From Atherinomorus stipes (taxonomy: Eukaryota > Chordata > Actinopteri > Atheriniformes > Atherinidae), in the NCBI GenBank assembly GCA_023101725.1, contig JALJCO010003910.1, positions 248,001 to 312,000 of the forward strand: a stretch of 64,000 bases of DNA. The letters are read 5' to 3'. Under the pieces are notes generated by a model. That model saw only the letters and a list, made by a program, of their open reading frames with translations, did not search any database and was not told the DNA's origin. The translations under genes were made by a program, and so were the position numbers. Shown here one piece after another: positions 11,906 to 22,980 of this stretch. Within the stretch, counting starts at the first letter, position 1; each line of letters starts with the position of its first letter.

Positions 11906-11919
11906 CCAATTGTTATTTT
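11906..11919. repeat. Target-site duplication, left copy
   Basis: CCAATTGTTATTTT, identical to 13116-13129. Confidence 0.85.
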
Positions 11920-13115
11920 TATTTATTTATTTATTTTTTTTCCAACTTGTCCTGTCCAGCATCGAAGCAAGCAGAATGGAAATCTGATTGCTTTATTCTG
12001 TTGAACAGTTTTGCTTTACCAAGCGGAGCTTTATGAACATAAGGCTCCACTTGATATCATGTTTATTCATTTTATTTCTTTATTTAAACATTTGTCTGTT
12101 ACAACATTCCATTTCATACTGCTGGGCCTGACAAGGAAGAAATTAAAGTTAACAGAGGTAATGATAGAAAGTGAAACAGAGAGAGAGGAGTAAGGAAGAG
12201 GAAGAGAGAGAGGAGAGAAAACATGAATCCACTTACACAGTTCACTGGTACATCTGTACAGCGATCCCTAAACAACCAAGGTCTCTGTTGGAAAACAAAA
12301 CAAGCAATCCCCTACAGGAGGACCTGCAGGTGGCTTAAATATCCTCAGATCATACAAACACACGCAGAACTACGCAGAGAAGAGGTACAACCTAGTCATC
12401 GCAATGGGAAGCAGTGTCACAGTGTCAACATGCATAATAAAGGGTGCTCCGTGGTGATACAGTCATGCAGATGCAGCCTCGTCTCTGCAAGGAGGAGGAA
12501 GCCCGCAAGGCTCGCGACCCAGGCCCCCAGCAGCCACCCAGAGGCCCAGATCCCAGCCCCCCCCCCCCCCCCCCAAAGAGCGGACATGCATCCCCCGAAG
12601 GGCGGCAAAGGCGGCCCCAGCCGGAGCCCCCCGCAGTCTGGGGGCCCAGGCCCCAGCGGACCAAGACCAGCAGCTGCCGACCCCACCGGGCCCCGGGCGT
12701 CCCCCGGAGCGGAGACAGCGCCGGGCCCAGGGCCCAAGCGCCCAGGAGCAGCCACCCCCCCCCCCCCCCCCCCCCCGACCCAGGCGGCCCAACTGAAACC
12801 CAGGAGGACCGGACCCCCCAGACGACACCCCCCAGGGCAGGCCAGCCCCCATCCCAACGTCCCTGCCTCACACACCTGACACCAGGGCGCCACCACCTCT
12901 ACCACCCCCTACCCCGCCACCACGCTCACACACACACTCCCCACACACCTACCCCAACACTAGGGCTGAAAGATATACCGTCACCGCATCCACATCGAGA
13001 CACGGGCACCCAAGACATCAACACCGCAAGACCAACCACACAAAAGATACAGATCCCCCCCGCGCCCGCCCCGCATACAAAGCCCCGGAAGCCACAAACA
13101 AAACCGCACCCCCCA
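11920..13115 (-). mobile_element. Retroposon, 1.2 kb, minus orientation, with 14-bp target-site duplications
   Basis: Flanked by identical CCAATTGTTATTTT duplications (11906-11919 and 13116-13129), as produced by target-primed reverse transcription. The left edge is T-rich (ATTTATTTATTT then eight T), so in the minus orientation the element ends in an A-rich tail. The minus-strand 5' half (about 13115-12480) is extremely GC-rich, with two C runs at 12558-12574 and 12759-12776 (G runs in the RNA sense). The middle is a purine-rich GAGAGAGGAG tract near 12178-12215. The proline- or glycine-rich frames across the GC-rich half run in several phases and both strands, so I treat them as compositional. 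No reverse transcriptase is present, so it would need proteins from another element. The family is not recognised with certainty. Confidence 0.7.
12558..12776. repeat. GC-rich block bounded by two poly-C runs
   Basis: Two C homopolymers of about 17-18 bases bracket a segment in which nearly every position is G or C. On the minus strand these are long G runs that could form quadruplexes. Homopolymer lengths in an assembly are unreliable. Confidence 0.8.
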
Positions 13116-13129
13116 CCAATTGTTATTTT
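13116..13129. repeat. Target-site duplication, right copy
   Basis: CCAATTGTTATTTT, identical to 11906-11919. Confidence 0.85.
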
Positions 13130-14318
13130 GTAACATCACAGTCTGTAGGGAATGCCCCCTATTGGGCAAAAAGCACTCTTGCTCGCCCCTATCAGGCTTA
13201 AAACAAGCCAGAGAAACACAGTTATGCTGTTGGAAAATACCAGACGGTTGTTTTGCGATCGGGTGCACAATACGCCGGGGAAAAGAGCTGGGGTTGTGTT
13301 TTCACCTGGTTTTCACCACATTCTGTCCTATAAAGACACCCTGAGAGGAGAAATTTGTGGATCAGCTCTATCAAACGCATCTCGGTCCCGGGTACAGCAA
13401 ACCATGGCAGTCTCTCCACCAGCCCCTAACCCACATGTATTAGCAGTGAACACTTCATCAGGGGTCAGTAATGTCCACACCTACATCCATCTGTATATAG
13501 TTAGCATAGTTTTAGCCATAACTAAAACCTTGAGTATACGTGTTGATGTGGCTTGTTGTCATATGGAGGCGACCAGACGCCCCCCGTCATTCAAATGAGT
13601 TGATGTTAGCTGCTAGCTAAAAAGAGGAATGCGGTAATGCAAATAAGCTCCTAAAGGTGGGATGAGTTAAAATGAGAGGATATTATTCTGTTTCTGTTAT
13701 TTCTGTTTGAATATTAGTTTTTAGTGAGAACTGTCAGTGCTCTTGTATACCTTCATTCCAGTGGCAGAGTATGGTGATGGCTTCTTTTAACCAGACAGAT
13801 GTAAATATCACTGAATGCAGGCTGGGGAGGGATATGACGATGTTTAACAGCTCGTATACAGCAGTCGCTTTTCTATACGGGTTACAAGTGTCCAACGCTT
13901 CCAACTTCTTTCTATATCTTTCCTTCTCAGCAATTAACAGGTGATTTAAACAATTATTCTGTAGTCTGTCAGCTCAGAGTCTGCTTTTCACTGTCATCTT
14001 TTGCCTGCCAGGGCTCCCGGCTGACTGAAAACTATTAAATAGAGGACACAATCAAGAAAACAATCATGGGAGAAGAGCCTTGGTAAAGAAGAACCCAAAG
14101 ATCACTGTGGCTGAGCTCCAGAGATGCAGTAGGGAGATGGGAGAACGTTCCACAAAGTCAACTATCACTGCAGCCTCCACCAGTCGGGGCTTTATGGGAG
14201 AGTGGCCCGATGGAAGCCTCTCCTCAGAGCAAGACATTTGAAAGCCTGCATAGTTTGCCAAAAAATACATGAAGAACTCTCAGACGATGACAAATAAGAT
14301 TTTCTGGTCTGATGAGAC

Positions 14319-14990
14319 CAATGCTGTGTCCCAAATCACCTGTTTCCATACTCAATACTCAAAGTCCCAAATTGAGTACACTAACCATACTATGTACTCA
14401 ATGGCTCAGTATATGATTTTTGAGTTTGCAGTGCTGTCCCAAATTGCATACTTCCGTGCGGAGTACTCACCGGAAACAAAAGCACGGAATTGACTTCTTC
14501 TTCTACGGAAATTTTTGACCAGCTTACAGCCACAGCACACTGCCGCCATCTTCTGCTGGCACTTTTCATCTTTGTGTGTTATTTCTCATCATGAAAACAT
14601 GAGCATCCTTCGTGAAGCCTTCCGCTGAAATCAGCATTGGCAAATCAATGTCATCCTGCTATTGGCTGAAGCTGCGCAAGCTGCTAATTTTCTGCTCGTG
14701 TTGAGTGCGGTGGTGTCTTCTTCTTCTTCTTCTTCTTCTTCAGTTTTATGGCAGTGTGTTACTCATTTCAGGGAGCAATACCACCACCTACTGAACCAAA
14801 TTCAGGATGAGAGAGTGCAGTGAGTGTCCACAGTCACCTACTCAAAATCTTGACGGGTTTGAGTACGTCATCCAGGTACTTTTGCATACTCAATTTATAC
14901 ATACTATGCATACTGTTTTTCATTTTGATGCAGTGTACTCAAAACTTTGAGAATTGAGTATGGAAGTAGGCAATTTGGGACACAGCACAA
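14319..14990. mobile_element. 666-bp TIR element nested in the Tc1 relic (CAA target duplication)
   Basis: The element proper is 14322-14987. The left end is TGCTGTGTCCCAAAT and the right end is its exact reverse complement. CAA flanks both sides (14319-14321 and 14988-14990). Joining the host across the insertion gives GACCAACATTG, a plausible continuation of the Tc1 sequence. The left side holds a second copy of the terminal motif (GCTGTCCCAAATTGC near 14431). The interior is non-coding, with repeated GAGTAC/ATACTCAA motifs. A 3-bp duplication fits the PIF/Harbinger group, although that group usually duplicates TAA or TTA. Confidence 0.8.
14715..14741. repeat. (TTC)n microsatellite
   Basis: About nine triplets, located inside the nested TIR element. 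Confidence 0.9.
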
Positions 14991-15346
14991 CATTGATTTT
15001 TGGGGGTATGTGTGGAGAAAACCAGGCACTGCTCATCACTTGCCCAATACAATCCCAACAGTAAAACATAGTGATGGCAGCATCATGCTGTGGGGTTGTT
15101 TTTCAGTTGCAGGGACAGGACGACTGGTGGCAATTGAAGGAAAGATGAATGCGGCCAAGTCCAGAGAGATCCTGGAAGCAACTACCTGAAATAGTTTATA
15201 CTGCTATATCATCAGTCCTTTAAACGTGTGTTTCCGACTTGTTTTGATAGTACAGTGACATTTACTGTATTATCTGCATTCCTGGAACCAGCGTTGCCCA
15301 GCCTGAGGCTGAAGAGCCACATTTCACAACTTTGGCGTCCCGGATG

Positions 15347-16004
15347 CAGAAATGTCAAGTTCCAAGTACAAATACTTCATTACCTTAAGTATAAATTATT
15401 GCTTCTATACTTTACAGGAATAATTATTTTTCAGTTGACTTCTTTTACTTATGAAATTTTAAAAATAGCCTCATTACTCCTCTTTAATTTCTGCTTGTTT
15501 TCATTCCAGCTTGTCTGTTTTCAAAGAACACAGACAAAAAACACCTAGCAAGATAAATCACACCATGTGGATAGAATGAATTTGATTGTGGATGAAAGAA
15601 AATTATACTGTAAACATATATCAGTCCGACACTCTTGGTTTGTAGGTGTTGTAGGTGATCCATCACACCTGTGCATGACACAAATCATATCACAGTCAAG
15701 CAAGGACATACTGTAGGAGACATACATGTAGCCAAGTAAGAATATGTCAGAATGGCATGTGGCAGAAACTCAAGAGAACTTATTCAAAAGGTCCCAACCA
15801 AGCACCAGAATGATGGCTTTGTTGGGATGTGTGGTAGTGCACTATAGGCTCATGTGGCATAGCTTAAGCTTTTTTCCTGGCATTTTTTTCCCTTACATTA
15901 CTTCTACTTTTATTCTTTAAGTATAAGCAGTACTTTTATACATTTACTTAAACAAAAAGAGTATCTATACCTGAGTAATAAATGTGGATATTTTGACACC
16001 TCTG
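15347..16004 (-). mobile_element. hAT-like non-autonomous element (CAGAGGTGTCAAAA end)
   Basis: On the minus strand the right end reads CAGAGGTGTCAAAATAT. The left end on the plus strand reads CAGAAATGTCAAG, a decayed inverted counterpart. The subterminal regions are rich in AAGTA motifs (ACTTTTATACATTTACTTAA, TTCTACTTTTATTCTTTAAG) as in the widespread fish hAT family. The interior has no intact transposase. No exact 8-bp target duplication was seen. Confidence 0.6.
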
Positions 16005-16267
16005 CCGTGACGCGCCATCACGTTCCAGCAGAGATTCAGTTACCGTGTACGTCTCATGCCAGCAACTGGAAATCAACTCACTGCCACTTTCGAACATGCG
16101 ATTCTTTAAAGAAATCCAAGCAGACATTAGAGGAAAGGAAACAGAAAAAGAGACAGAACAATCAGACTGCCTTTTACTCAGTAGAAAGCTCAGAGTACAA
16201 GTCGGATGCAAGATGGATACTTGACCAGCCGTCGACAATCTGTGAAAGTTTAGTCGTGCATCTTTAA
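16005..16267 (+). mobile_element. Degenerate copy of element family E (E3)
   Basis: A frame from about 16105 translates KKSKQTLEERKQKKRQNNQ then TAFYSVESSEYKSDARWIL, collinear with the basic block of E1 (40029-40184) and E2. The end at about 16259 reads GCATCTTTAAAGACTACAGG, comparable with the TTAAAGACACA terminus of the family. The left part is lost or displaced by the adjacent hAT-like element. Confidence 0.5.
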
Positions 16268-16639
16268 AGACTACAGGTTAACTGTAGTTTCCATAGTTTA
16301 AAAGTAAAATGGGAGACAGTCATGCAGAGCCTTCAGTTATTAGGACGCTTTATTTTAGAACAAGCTCCCAGTTTGGGTTTGTGAAGCAGATACTCTTTCT
16401 ACCTTTAAGTAAAACTAAAATAAAATAAAACTTTCCTTTTTGATAAAGTTTGTCGTTAGGCCTGGCTTAGATGACCCTTAGCCATCCCTTTAGTAATGTT
16501 GCTATAAGCAACATTGCTATAGTGCTGGGGGACGTCCCATGATGTAGTGAGCACCCGCTTCCATTTCTCTCTTTACTCTTTTATCCCTTAGCGTAAACAG
16601 GCAACGTTAGGCTATTACTATGTTACTTTTTTTCTTTCT

Positions 16640-16930
16640 CAGCAGGTATCCCTAGTGTAGAGTGCTGTTGAGCCCTCAACCTGCTTGGGCAGATGGCTGT
16701 CCTGGACCTAGTTCTGCTGGAGGGTTTCCTTCCTGTTAAAAGGAAGTTTTTTTTCCCCTCTCGACTGTCGCTTGCCCTGTTGATGGTCAGGAAAAAGAAT
16801 TGAATCAAAGCCAAGATATGATCCAGTTGCTATCCTTAGATAATCTTTTTTTATGAATTGGCTTAAATTACCTCAGTTATAAACTGGGTTAATGTGGATA
16901 ATAATGGATTAGTTTTAATTGGATTATAAT
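16640..16930. repeat. Common teleost dispersed repeat fragment
   Basis: Contains TTCCTTCCTGTTAAAAGGAA followed by a T run and CTCGACTGTCGCTTGCCCTG, a motif order that I recognise from dispersed repeats found throughout fish genomes. There are no ends and no coding capacity. The superfamily is not determined. Confidence 0.55.
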
Positions 16931-18559
16931 TGGACCCAAATTAATTGTATTGAATAAGGCTGTCTCAAGCCTTAAGATGATAGTTGTGAGTTGCTGCTAT
17001 AAAGCTGAATGGAACTGTGTTGAATCATTTGTGTGCATGTTGGTCTCTGAGGTGATCACATCTATGAAGAAAGAATCTGAAGCCATTGTCTTTCTGTGGT
17101 TTAGATATGTTTCAATATGCAAACCTAGAGAGGAATTTAAATAAATCTTTGCCCATGTGACTCCCTGTGTCCCTGTGTCTTTGGATGTGTGTTGTGGGAA
17201 CAGGGATGTACTCCTAAAGACGCCCATTCCTTAAAAACAAAACAACCCTCCTTTGTAACCAAAAAGCTGGTAAAATTGACTCAATATCATAAACTGACGA
17301 ATACACAGACTTTTTATATTACGTATAATGTCTAGCCCACATTCATGCAGTATGTTGGTACTGTAGCTGTATGTCTTGCCTTGAATATACTTCAAATCCC
17401 TACAAAGTCATGGAGATTACTGGGACTGTTTGTAGACTTGGTGCACAATTGTGTAGTGTTTAGAGCTTTAACTGAGGTGTGTATTGGGTAGTGTGACCAG
17501 CTCCTTCCAGCTCCAGCTCCAGTCTGTTGAGGTAATGAAGATCAATGAGAGGAAAGGTGGAGGCCGGCTGAGATCCAGGTACTGTCTCCGTGTTTCAGGC
17601 CAAAGCTCTATCGATCTGCCTGTGCTCCACTCTGCCAACATCTGATAAAGGACTTCTTTGTACACACACACACTCACTTGCACATCATGCACACACTCGC
17701 AAAAAGACTTGCTTTCATGCACTTCCAAATACAAACACCATTTTGCTGGACTTACACCCTAATTCTGTAAAAAGAGTTCAACCTCCATCACCCTCTTATA
17801 CTTTTCTGCACTGTCTCAAGCACCTCAAGGAAAATGTAGAGCTCACATTTCATCATTGTCAAATGATGCCAGCTAAGTATAGCTATTTCTCTCCCAGCAA
17901 ATTGCCTCATGGTGGTGTTGCCTTCAAGTACTCTTCGCAAGCTCCTACTTCAGAATACAGACGATAGAAGCAGAAGCCTATCATCTATTCAAGTAGTGTT
18001 TTTGGTGGCAATAGCATATGTGGGAATTCTGCCATTATAGCAGGTAATTTCCTGTCTATCACATTACTATGAAGCTGCTGCTTGTAGATTGAAAGTTGGG
18101 ATGTGAAAAAGAAAGTACTACTGTTGTATCAGAACAGAAAGAATATCATCTGTTCCTCATCAAGTTTTAAAATTTGATAACTGTAAAACACAGATGATGA
18201 GTGTAACAACTCATGACACATTAGGCTACACGGTGTTGTTATTTATTCAACAAAAACAAGGCCAACATTCAGAAACAATGAGCGAAAACTAAGCCTCTAC
18301 GTCTATAGAAACCAAGAGTTGAAGGAAAAGTTTTAATTACCACGAAAATATACCGATACAATGGCTGACACGTCTCTTTTACTCGATTGGAAGTATATGG
18401 CTCAGTCTTCAATCTGGTTTCAGCATTGCATCATTTGAATGCTTAAAAGAAGCCCTTCTAGACTTTAATATATTTTCTCAGTGAGGCGCCCCCTACAGAC
18501 AGCTAATTCAGCATCCATCTTATTAGACTGGAATGCCAGTCTGACTTCCAAAATACACA
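16931..18559. other. Unassigned stretch
   Basis: No gene or mobile-element boundary recognised. The 125-codon frame at 17590-17967 is rich in His, Ser and Leu, arises partly from an ACACACACTC tract, and has no motif. Confidence 0.4.
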
Positions 18560-19470
18560 GCAAGTCAGTCTGGCAACCCTCTGTTGGAAACTGATTTCAA
18601 ATTCAAGATGCAAGGCTGAAGTAACAGGAACAAAGTGAACCGGAAAGAACCAATCAGAGAAACAGAAATTGACGCAAAAGCCTTTTTGTAAGATGAAATC
18701 CCTCAGAGCAGCAAGTTGTTGTGGCTTTAAAGGTCCAGTGTGTAGCTAATGTGGCTTTTTTTTATTAGCAAAGTCAAGTATTGCTTTCATAAATACGTAG
18801 TGAATTCTAATCACAAATGTGTCCCAATGACAGTGCTCTCATAGCTTAGAATGAGTTATTTATAAAAAGGTGATGGCATACACAAACAAAGGCTGCCATG
18901 TTGCATCTCCATCTTTAAATATGGTAGTTGAAAGGGGACAAACTTGTTAGCCAAACACGCATTACAGTTTTGGCTAGTAAGACATAAAAGACCCAAATAA
19001 TACCAGTTTCTCGTTGTGATTTAACTCATCATTATCAATAAGGACACAGTATTATGTATCGATCATACCCTGATGAGACATTAATGTGGATGACGGCAAC
19101 ATTTTCACATTTGCGACTCTGCATGGATTCAATAGTTGTAATAACCTCCGCCTAAGCGGTGAGGCGCCAGAGAGGACTACTTAGTTGTTTAAATTCAATT
19201 AGAGCACCACTAGATGGGAGTAATTCTTATACACTGGGGCTTTAAGAACATGTGCGTTTAATTTAAGAAATCACAAAGGGCATCATTAAATCGTTGCTCC
19301 TCTGCATTCACCATTATGGTTATGGTTATGATTAGAGAATTAAGTCACTAAAAAAGACGGATCGCAAAGTCCCACCTCCCGTGATGTGATTGGCCTGGTC
19401 GATTTTTTACCTATAGTTGGAAATCAGTTTCCACTCTAAGCTCTCAGGGAAGGTCAGTCTGATATATTGT
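18560..19470. mobile_element. Inverted-repeat element surrounding A1
   Basis: GTTGGAAACTGATTTCAAA at about 18582 is matched in inverted form by AGTTGGAAATCAGTTTCCA at about 19418, with further looser similarity outward (CAGTCTGAC/GTCAGTCTGAT). The A1 element lies between the arms, so A1 appears to have inserted in an older TIR element. The outer boundaries are approximate. Confidence 0.4.
18727..19244 (+). mobile_element. Element family A, copy 1 (hAT-like MITE)
   Basis: The left end is TTAAAGGTCCAGTGTGTAG. The right end in inverted orientation is TTAAAGCCCCAGTGTATAAG, followed by the subterminal AATTACTCCCATCTAGTGGTG. No transposase frame is present. Three more copies (A2-A4) lie in the window. 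The hAT assignment rests on terminus style; no clean 8-bp duplication is visible. Confidence 0.7.
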
Positions 19471-19714
19471 AGATTTTCATCTAATCTCTTGCTCTGTCCC
19501 TCTCTCTCTTTCTTTTCCTCTCCTCCTCAGATAATGTCCTCTCGTGTTTCTTTGATGAATCGGTCATGGTGTTTGTTTAATGTGGCCATGTGTTGATATT
19601 TGGGGTGTGATGTGGTGTGTAAAGTAAAACTCAGCTCTAATGTGACAGAGCATTCCGGTGAAGAGTTGTGAAGGGTGGTTTCTCAGCCTCGGGACACTGC
19701 AAGGAAATGACAGC

Positions 19715-19800
19715 TACAGGAATGTGCATAATGAATGTCAGTGCGCCATCAAAAATAATTAGAAGCAGAGAATTTTAATGTTGGAAACTTATGTTGTATG
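19715..19800 (-). mobile_element. Terminal fragment of element family E
   Basis: AGGAATGTGCATAATGAATG, then CAGTGCG, AGAAGCAGAG and TTATGTTGTATGGCTTAA parallel the fragment at 5645-5735 and the end of E2. Only the terminal 90 bp or so is recognisable. Confidence 0.45.
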
Positions 19801-20669
19801 GCTTAAACTGACAGAATGCATTTTTTTTTCTAGAAAGAATCAAAAAGAGAAGATCCAAAGGACTTTTGAACATTCATCAAAGATATGTATACTTAATTTG
19901 GCCATTTCCAGTCAAACACCATAATATTGTCTTTGATTGATCCATTCTGCAACATTAAGATGCTGCATGTAACATGTGGGCTCAGTTAGGTGTTTTTAAT
20001 CCAACAGTTTTGGTAAAAACTGCTCTGCTATGGAACACTGATGACTATAAACTGATTCTGTCCAAGTCATGCTTAACCCAAGGATGAGATCTGAGAATGA
20101 GATGTCATAACATATAGTCCAACCTGGTCCCAAAGCGCAAGTAAAAGGATATGCAATTACTTTCAGAGTCTGATGACTTCTCTAGAAGTATGTAGTTCAA
20201 ACAAAAGCATCTCTGCTCAAACCTGCTCAACCACAAAGCAGAATGCACCACGAACCACAAGCAAGTGACAAAGGGGTGTGTGTACAGGGCAGAGTAAGAA
20301 CCTACATACTGTAGTTTCACTCACCAACTCTTTTTCCAGGTATAAAACAGTAGTTGAAAAAACTGTTTGAAAAACAAGTCCAGTCGAACCTAATAAATGG
20401 AAAAAAACTTGTTCATAACATCAAACACAGTCCATCGCTTCCTAGAAGCCACAAACACAACACATCTGAGCACATAAAAGCAAATATCGCTCTCATGTAT
20501 TTCCTTTTCAAGCTACAAAGTCTTCTTACAAAGGAAGAAGGTCGAGGACTGAAAAGTGAAATTGCCCTTGGTGCCTTTTACCAATGTGACGTCTGCATCG
20601 TCACTCAGGTTAAACTCAGTCAATAAAATGACAATACTTCAAGAACACCTATTTGTAATCAATTACAAT
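19801..20669. other. Unassigned stretch
   Basis: No gene, RNA or repeat boundary recognised. Confidence 0.4.
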
Positions 20670-21090
20670 GAGAATGATTTACATTTGTATAATGTCTTCC
20701 TAAACACCAAAGGATGCTTTACATGGTGGGGAAACATAAAAAACCCGAAAGAGACGTAAACATAAAGTTCAAAGACTTAAGTTATTTTGTAAGCACTTAT
20801 GAAAGAAAGTTGTTTGAGGAACTGACAAGTCGGATATCAGTGGATACTGAATTCAAGAGTTTTGGGGCCGTGGCGCTAAAAATTCTGCTACCAACAGTCT
20901 TCAGTCTGGTGCATGGGGTGGGGAGCAGACCACAGTCTGAGGGCCAGACTCTGTGTGGTGGTGTATGTCAAGAGGAGGTCAGCGAGGTACTGAAGGGCAA
21001 ATTAGTGATATGATTTGCAAGTGAGCTGGAGGATCTTTATAGATAATATGTTATTTGATTGGGAGCTGGTAGAGGATGATGATGGGACTG
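20670..21090 (+). repeat. Decayed fish LINE-tail/SINE-type repeat
   Basis: Starts with GATTTACATTTGTATAATGTC and AAGGATGCTTTACATGGTG, the 'cell-of-a-few-hundred-bases' tail typical of fish dispersed repeats with ATTTATATAGCGC-like starts. The 99-codon frame crossing it (20714-21013) is an accident of this repeat. Strongly diverged. Confidence 0.4.
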
Positions 21091-21683
21091 ATGTACCATA
21101 AATTCGGGGCAACAAGCCACTACTTTTTTCACACGCTTTGAACACAGCGGCTTGAACATTGATGAGTCTAATCAGTGGGTTGCTATGGGCAAATGAGCCT
21201 CATGAAGAATATCAAGGGGGAAAACAACCACTCTATCCTTTTTTTTTCATGATGTCGCTCAGTGCTCAAGCCCTACCAATCAAATCCTCACTGTCCACTG
21301 CCCACAAACAGCATTAAAACTGTATGAAGGATTTGGATTGGCGCTTGTTTGGGGAGATAATGCTAAAAACAGGAAGACTCCAGTTTTATGGGGGAGATCC
21401 GGAACCGTACATCAACACTCATGTCCTCATGTTGGACATGAGCTAAGCCCTGCAATTGGAACTTTGAAGATCGGACATGCAGAGAGAAAGTTAAATGCCG
21501 ATATTTTACAACTCACGGCTGTTGACGCTAAAAATGATGTAAAATTCATTCCTTGTGCAAAATTAGAAGAACACTTCTGCTGCATCTGCTGCAGATCAGG
21601 TTGTTGCCAGAGATGTCTTAATGTTGCATGGTTGGCGCAACCTTAAGAGGGTCCTATGCTCCACAGATTAAAAAAGGAACAAA
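21091..21683. other. Unassigned stretch
   Basis: No recognised gene. The 102-codon frame at 21338-21646 contains a Cys-rich end (CCICCRSGCC), but its spacing does not match a zinc finger that I know, and there is no supporting context. Confidence 0.35.
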
Positions 21684-22284
21684 AACCCCAGAGAGAGTAA
21701 ACAGCTAGCTGCTGGACCTGTAGCATATACCAATCAGAAATACATTAAAAACACAACTGTGTTTTTTTCCCCACATGTGCAGAACTCATGACCAAACATA
21801 ACACTTTCAAATGACTTCATATAAGCACTGTTGTGAATGTATGGTGGCTGTTAGTGGCCAAAATTCTCCAAGACATAAAGATGTTTTTTTAAAATATGTG
21901 AGTGGATCCAGTGGTCTCAGGTGCGGCTATGACTGTACTATGAGTAACTACTTTTTATGTCTTTTTAGGCATTACGTATCCCCAACAGTGCTCTAACTCC
22001 CATTAAACAAAGCTGGTACAGCAGTCTTAAGTTCAGAGGGTTCTCACTTCAGACATATTTTTTTGTCCATTTAGGGACACCATAGTAAAAATGGTGGAAC
22101 AAATATGGCAGCCTCTGTGTATGTGCACCCCCCATTAAGTAGATATAATATACTCATTCTAAGAAAATAAATACATAACAGTTATTCTAGTGCAGTGCTT
22201 ACACATGAATAGAAACAGAGTTTTGAATTAAATATGACATTGTTTTGCCATTGTACTTTGGATTTCTGCACACTGGACCTTTAA
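21684..22284 (-). mobile_element. Element family A, copy 2, with shared flank
   Basis: Ends at the right with CTGCACACTGGACCTTTAAA, the inverted A terminus. Its interior (GTGGCCAAAATTCTCC, GGATCCAGTGGTCTCA, CTAACTCCCATTAAACAAAG) is collinear with the inverted A3 sequence. It contains the empty site GACATAAAAAGTAG (minus sense) where element B sits in A3. The left part (21684-21800: CCCCAGAGAGAGTAAAC, AGCTAGCTGCTGG, ACCAATCAGAAA) also matches the sequence outside A3 at 34735-34865, with the terminal repeat region deleted between them. Confidence 0.6.
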
Positions 22285-22980
22285 AAATAAGGCATTGTAT
22301 TGGTGCCACTTTGCATGCAGGTTGCCTTGGAGACAGTTCAACATGAGTTAAGGCACATGTCCTTGTAGAGTTCAGTAAAAAAAACAAACAAACAAACAAA
22401 AACCCTTTAATTTAATTAGAATTTAAAACTACTTTAAAGTAAAAAAAAAAAAAAAATCATATTTGAGACTAAAACATGTTATTTGTACTTTTTCACCTTA
22501 ACATTACTGGATGCATCTTATTACTTCACAAGCAACTTGCTATCACAACTGAAAACAGCCACCTATTCTTTAAATGTAATCACAGGCAGAGTTTGGCTGG
22601 ATGCACGTATGTCACAGGGCCATGTTTTGGGGGAGGAGAACAGTCTCCATAATGGATGCCATTTTGACAATTCACATACTATAGCTGCTCTCATATCCAC
22701 TTGAAGTCTAACCTTCCTTGAATATAATTATGGGTCATTTCTGACTTCAAGGAGGAGTGAATGAGATAATATTTAGGAGGAGGACAGTCTTGTTTAAGGG
22801 TTACACAGGTCTATGACAGACAACAAAATTGACAGTTATCTGGCTTTTTTGTTTTCAATCTCAATGAAAAAAAAAAAACTACTAACTTTATAACAATGCA
22901 ACATCCATGTAAAATGTTTGTATTAGACTGCTTTTAAAAAACGGTCAAATAAACATCATATATATATATAGACACACACT
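22285..22980. other. Unassigned stretch with short simple repeats
   Basis: Contains (CAAA)n near 22384-22400, an A run at 22441-22456 and a short (TA)n near 22960. No gene was found. Confidence 0.45.

Larger units (their letters stand above)
11702..13660. mobile_element. Fish repeat (GGTGCCATGACATGAAAA end) split by a retroposon
   Basis: 11709 onward reads GGTGCCATGACATGAAAA, a terminus style recurrent in teleost non-autonomous DNA repeats. The unit runs to 11905, is interrupted by the insertion at 11920-13115, and resumes at 13130, extending to about 13660. Continuity is supported by the 14-bp target duplication of host sequence at the junctions. The 148-codon frame (13152-13598) lying in the resumed part has no recognisable motif. 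The right terminus is not clearly defined. Confidence 0.4.
14070..15190 (+). pseudogene. Tc1/mariner transposase relic, interrupted
   Basis: The translated fragments are in the order expected for a Tc1-like transposase. KKNPKITVAELQRCSREMG (about 14085-14140) belongs to the second helix-turn-helix/linker. A degraded 'STKSTITAASTSRGF' and '...KNSQTMTNKIFWSDETN' follow (to 14321), with the first catalytic aspartate in WSDE. After a 666-bp foreign insertion, [18 protein letters not shown] and [16 protein letters not shown] follow (to about 15190). Several stops and frameshifts lie before 14270. Codons between the WSDE region and YVWRKP are missing or altered. The second aspartate and the final acidic residue are absent because the sequence ends shortly after '[15 protein letters not shown]'. 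Neither terminal repeat is identifiable. The enzyme would be inactive. Confidence 0.85.

Noticed and set aside
12444..13133. 229-codon proline-rich open frame (and glycine-rich frames opposite)
   Set aside because: The same 600 bases are open in several phases on both strands because of extreme GC content and poly-C runs, and they lie inside a retroposon. There is no domain or splice context.
21338..21646. 102-codon frame with a cysteine cluster, possible zinc finger
   Set aside because: Cysteine and histidine spacing does not fit a known finger class, and the surrounding DNA gives no exon structure.
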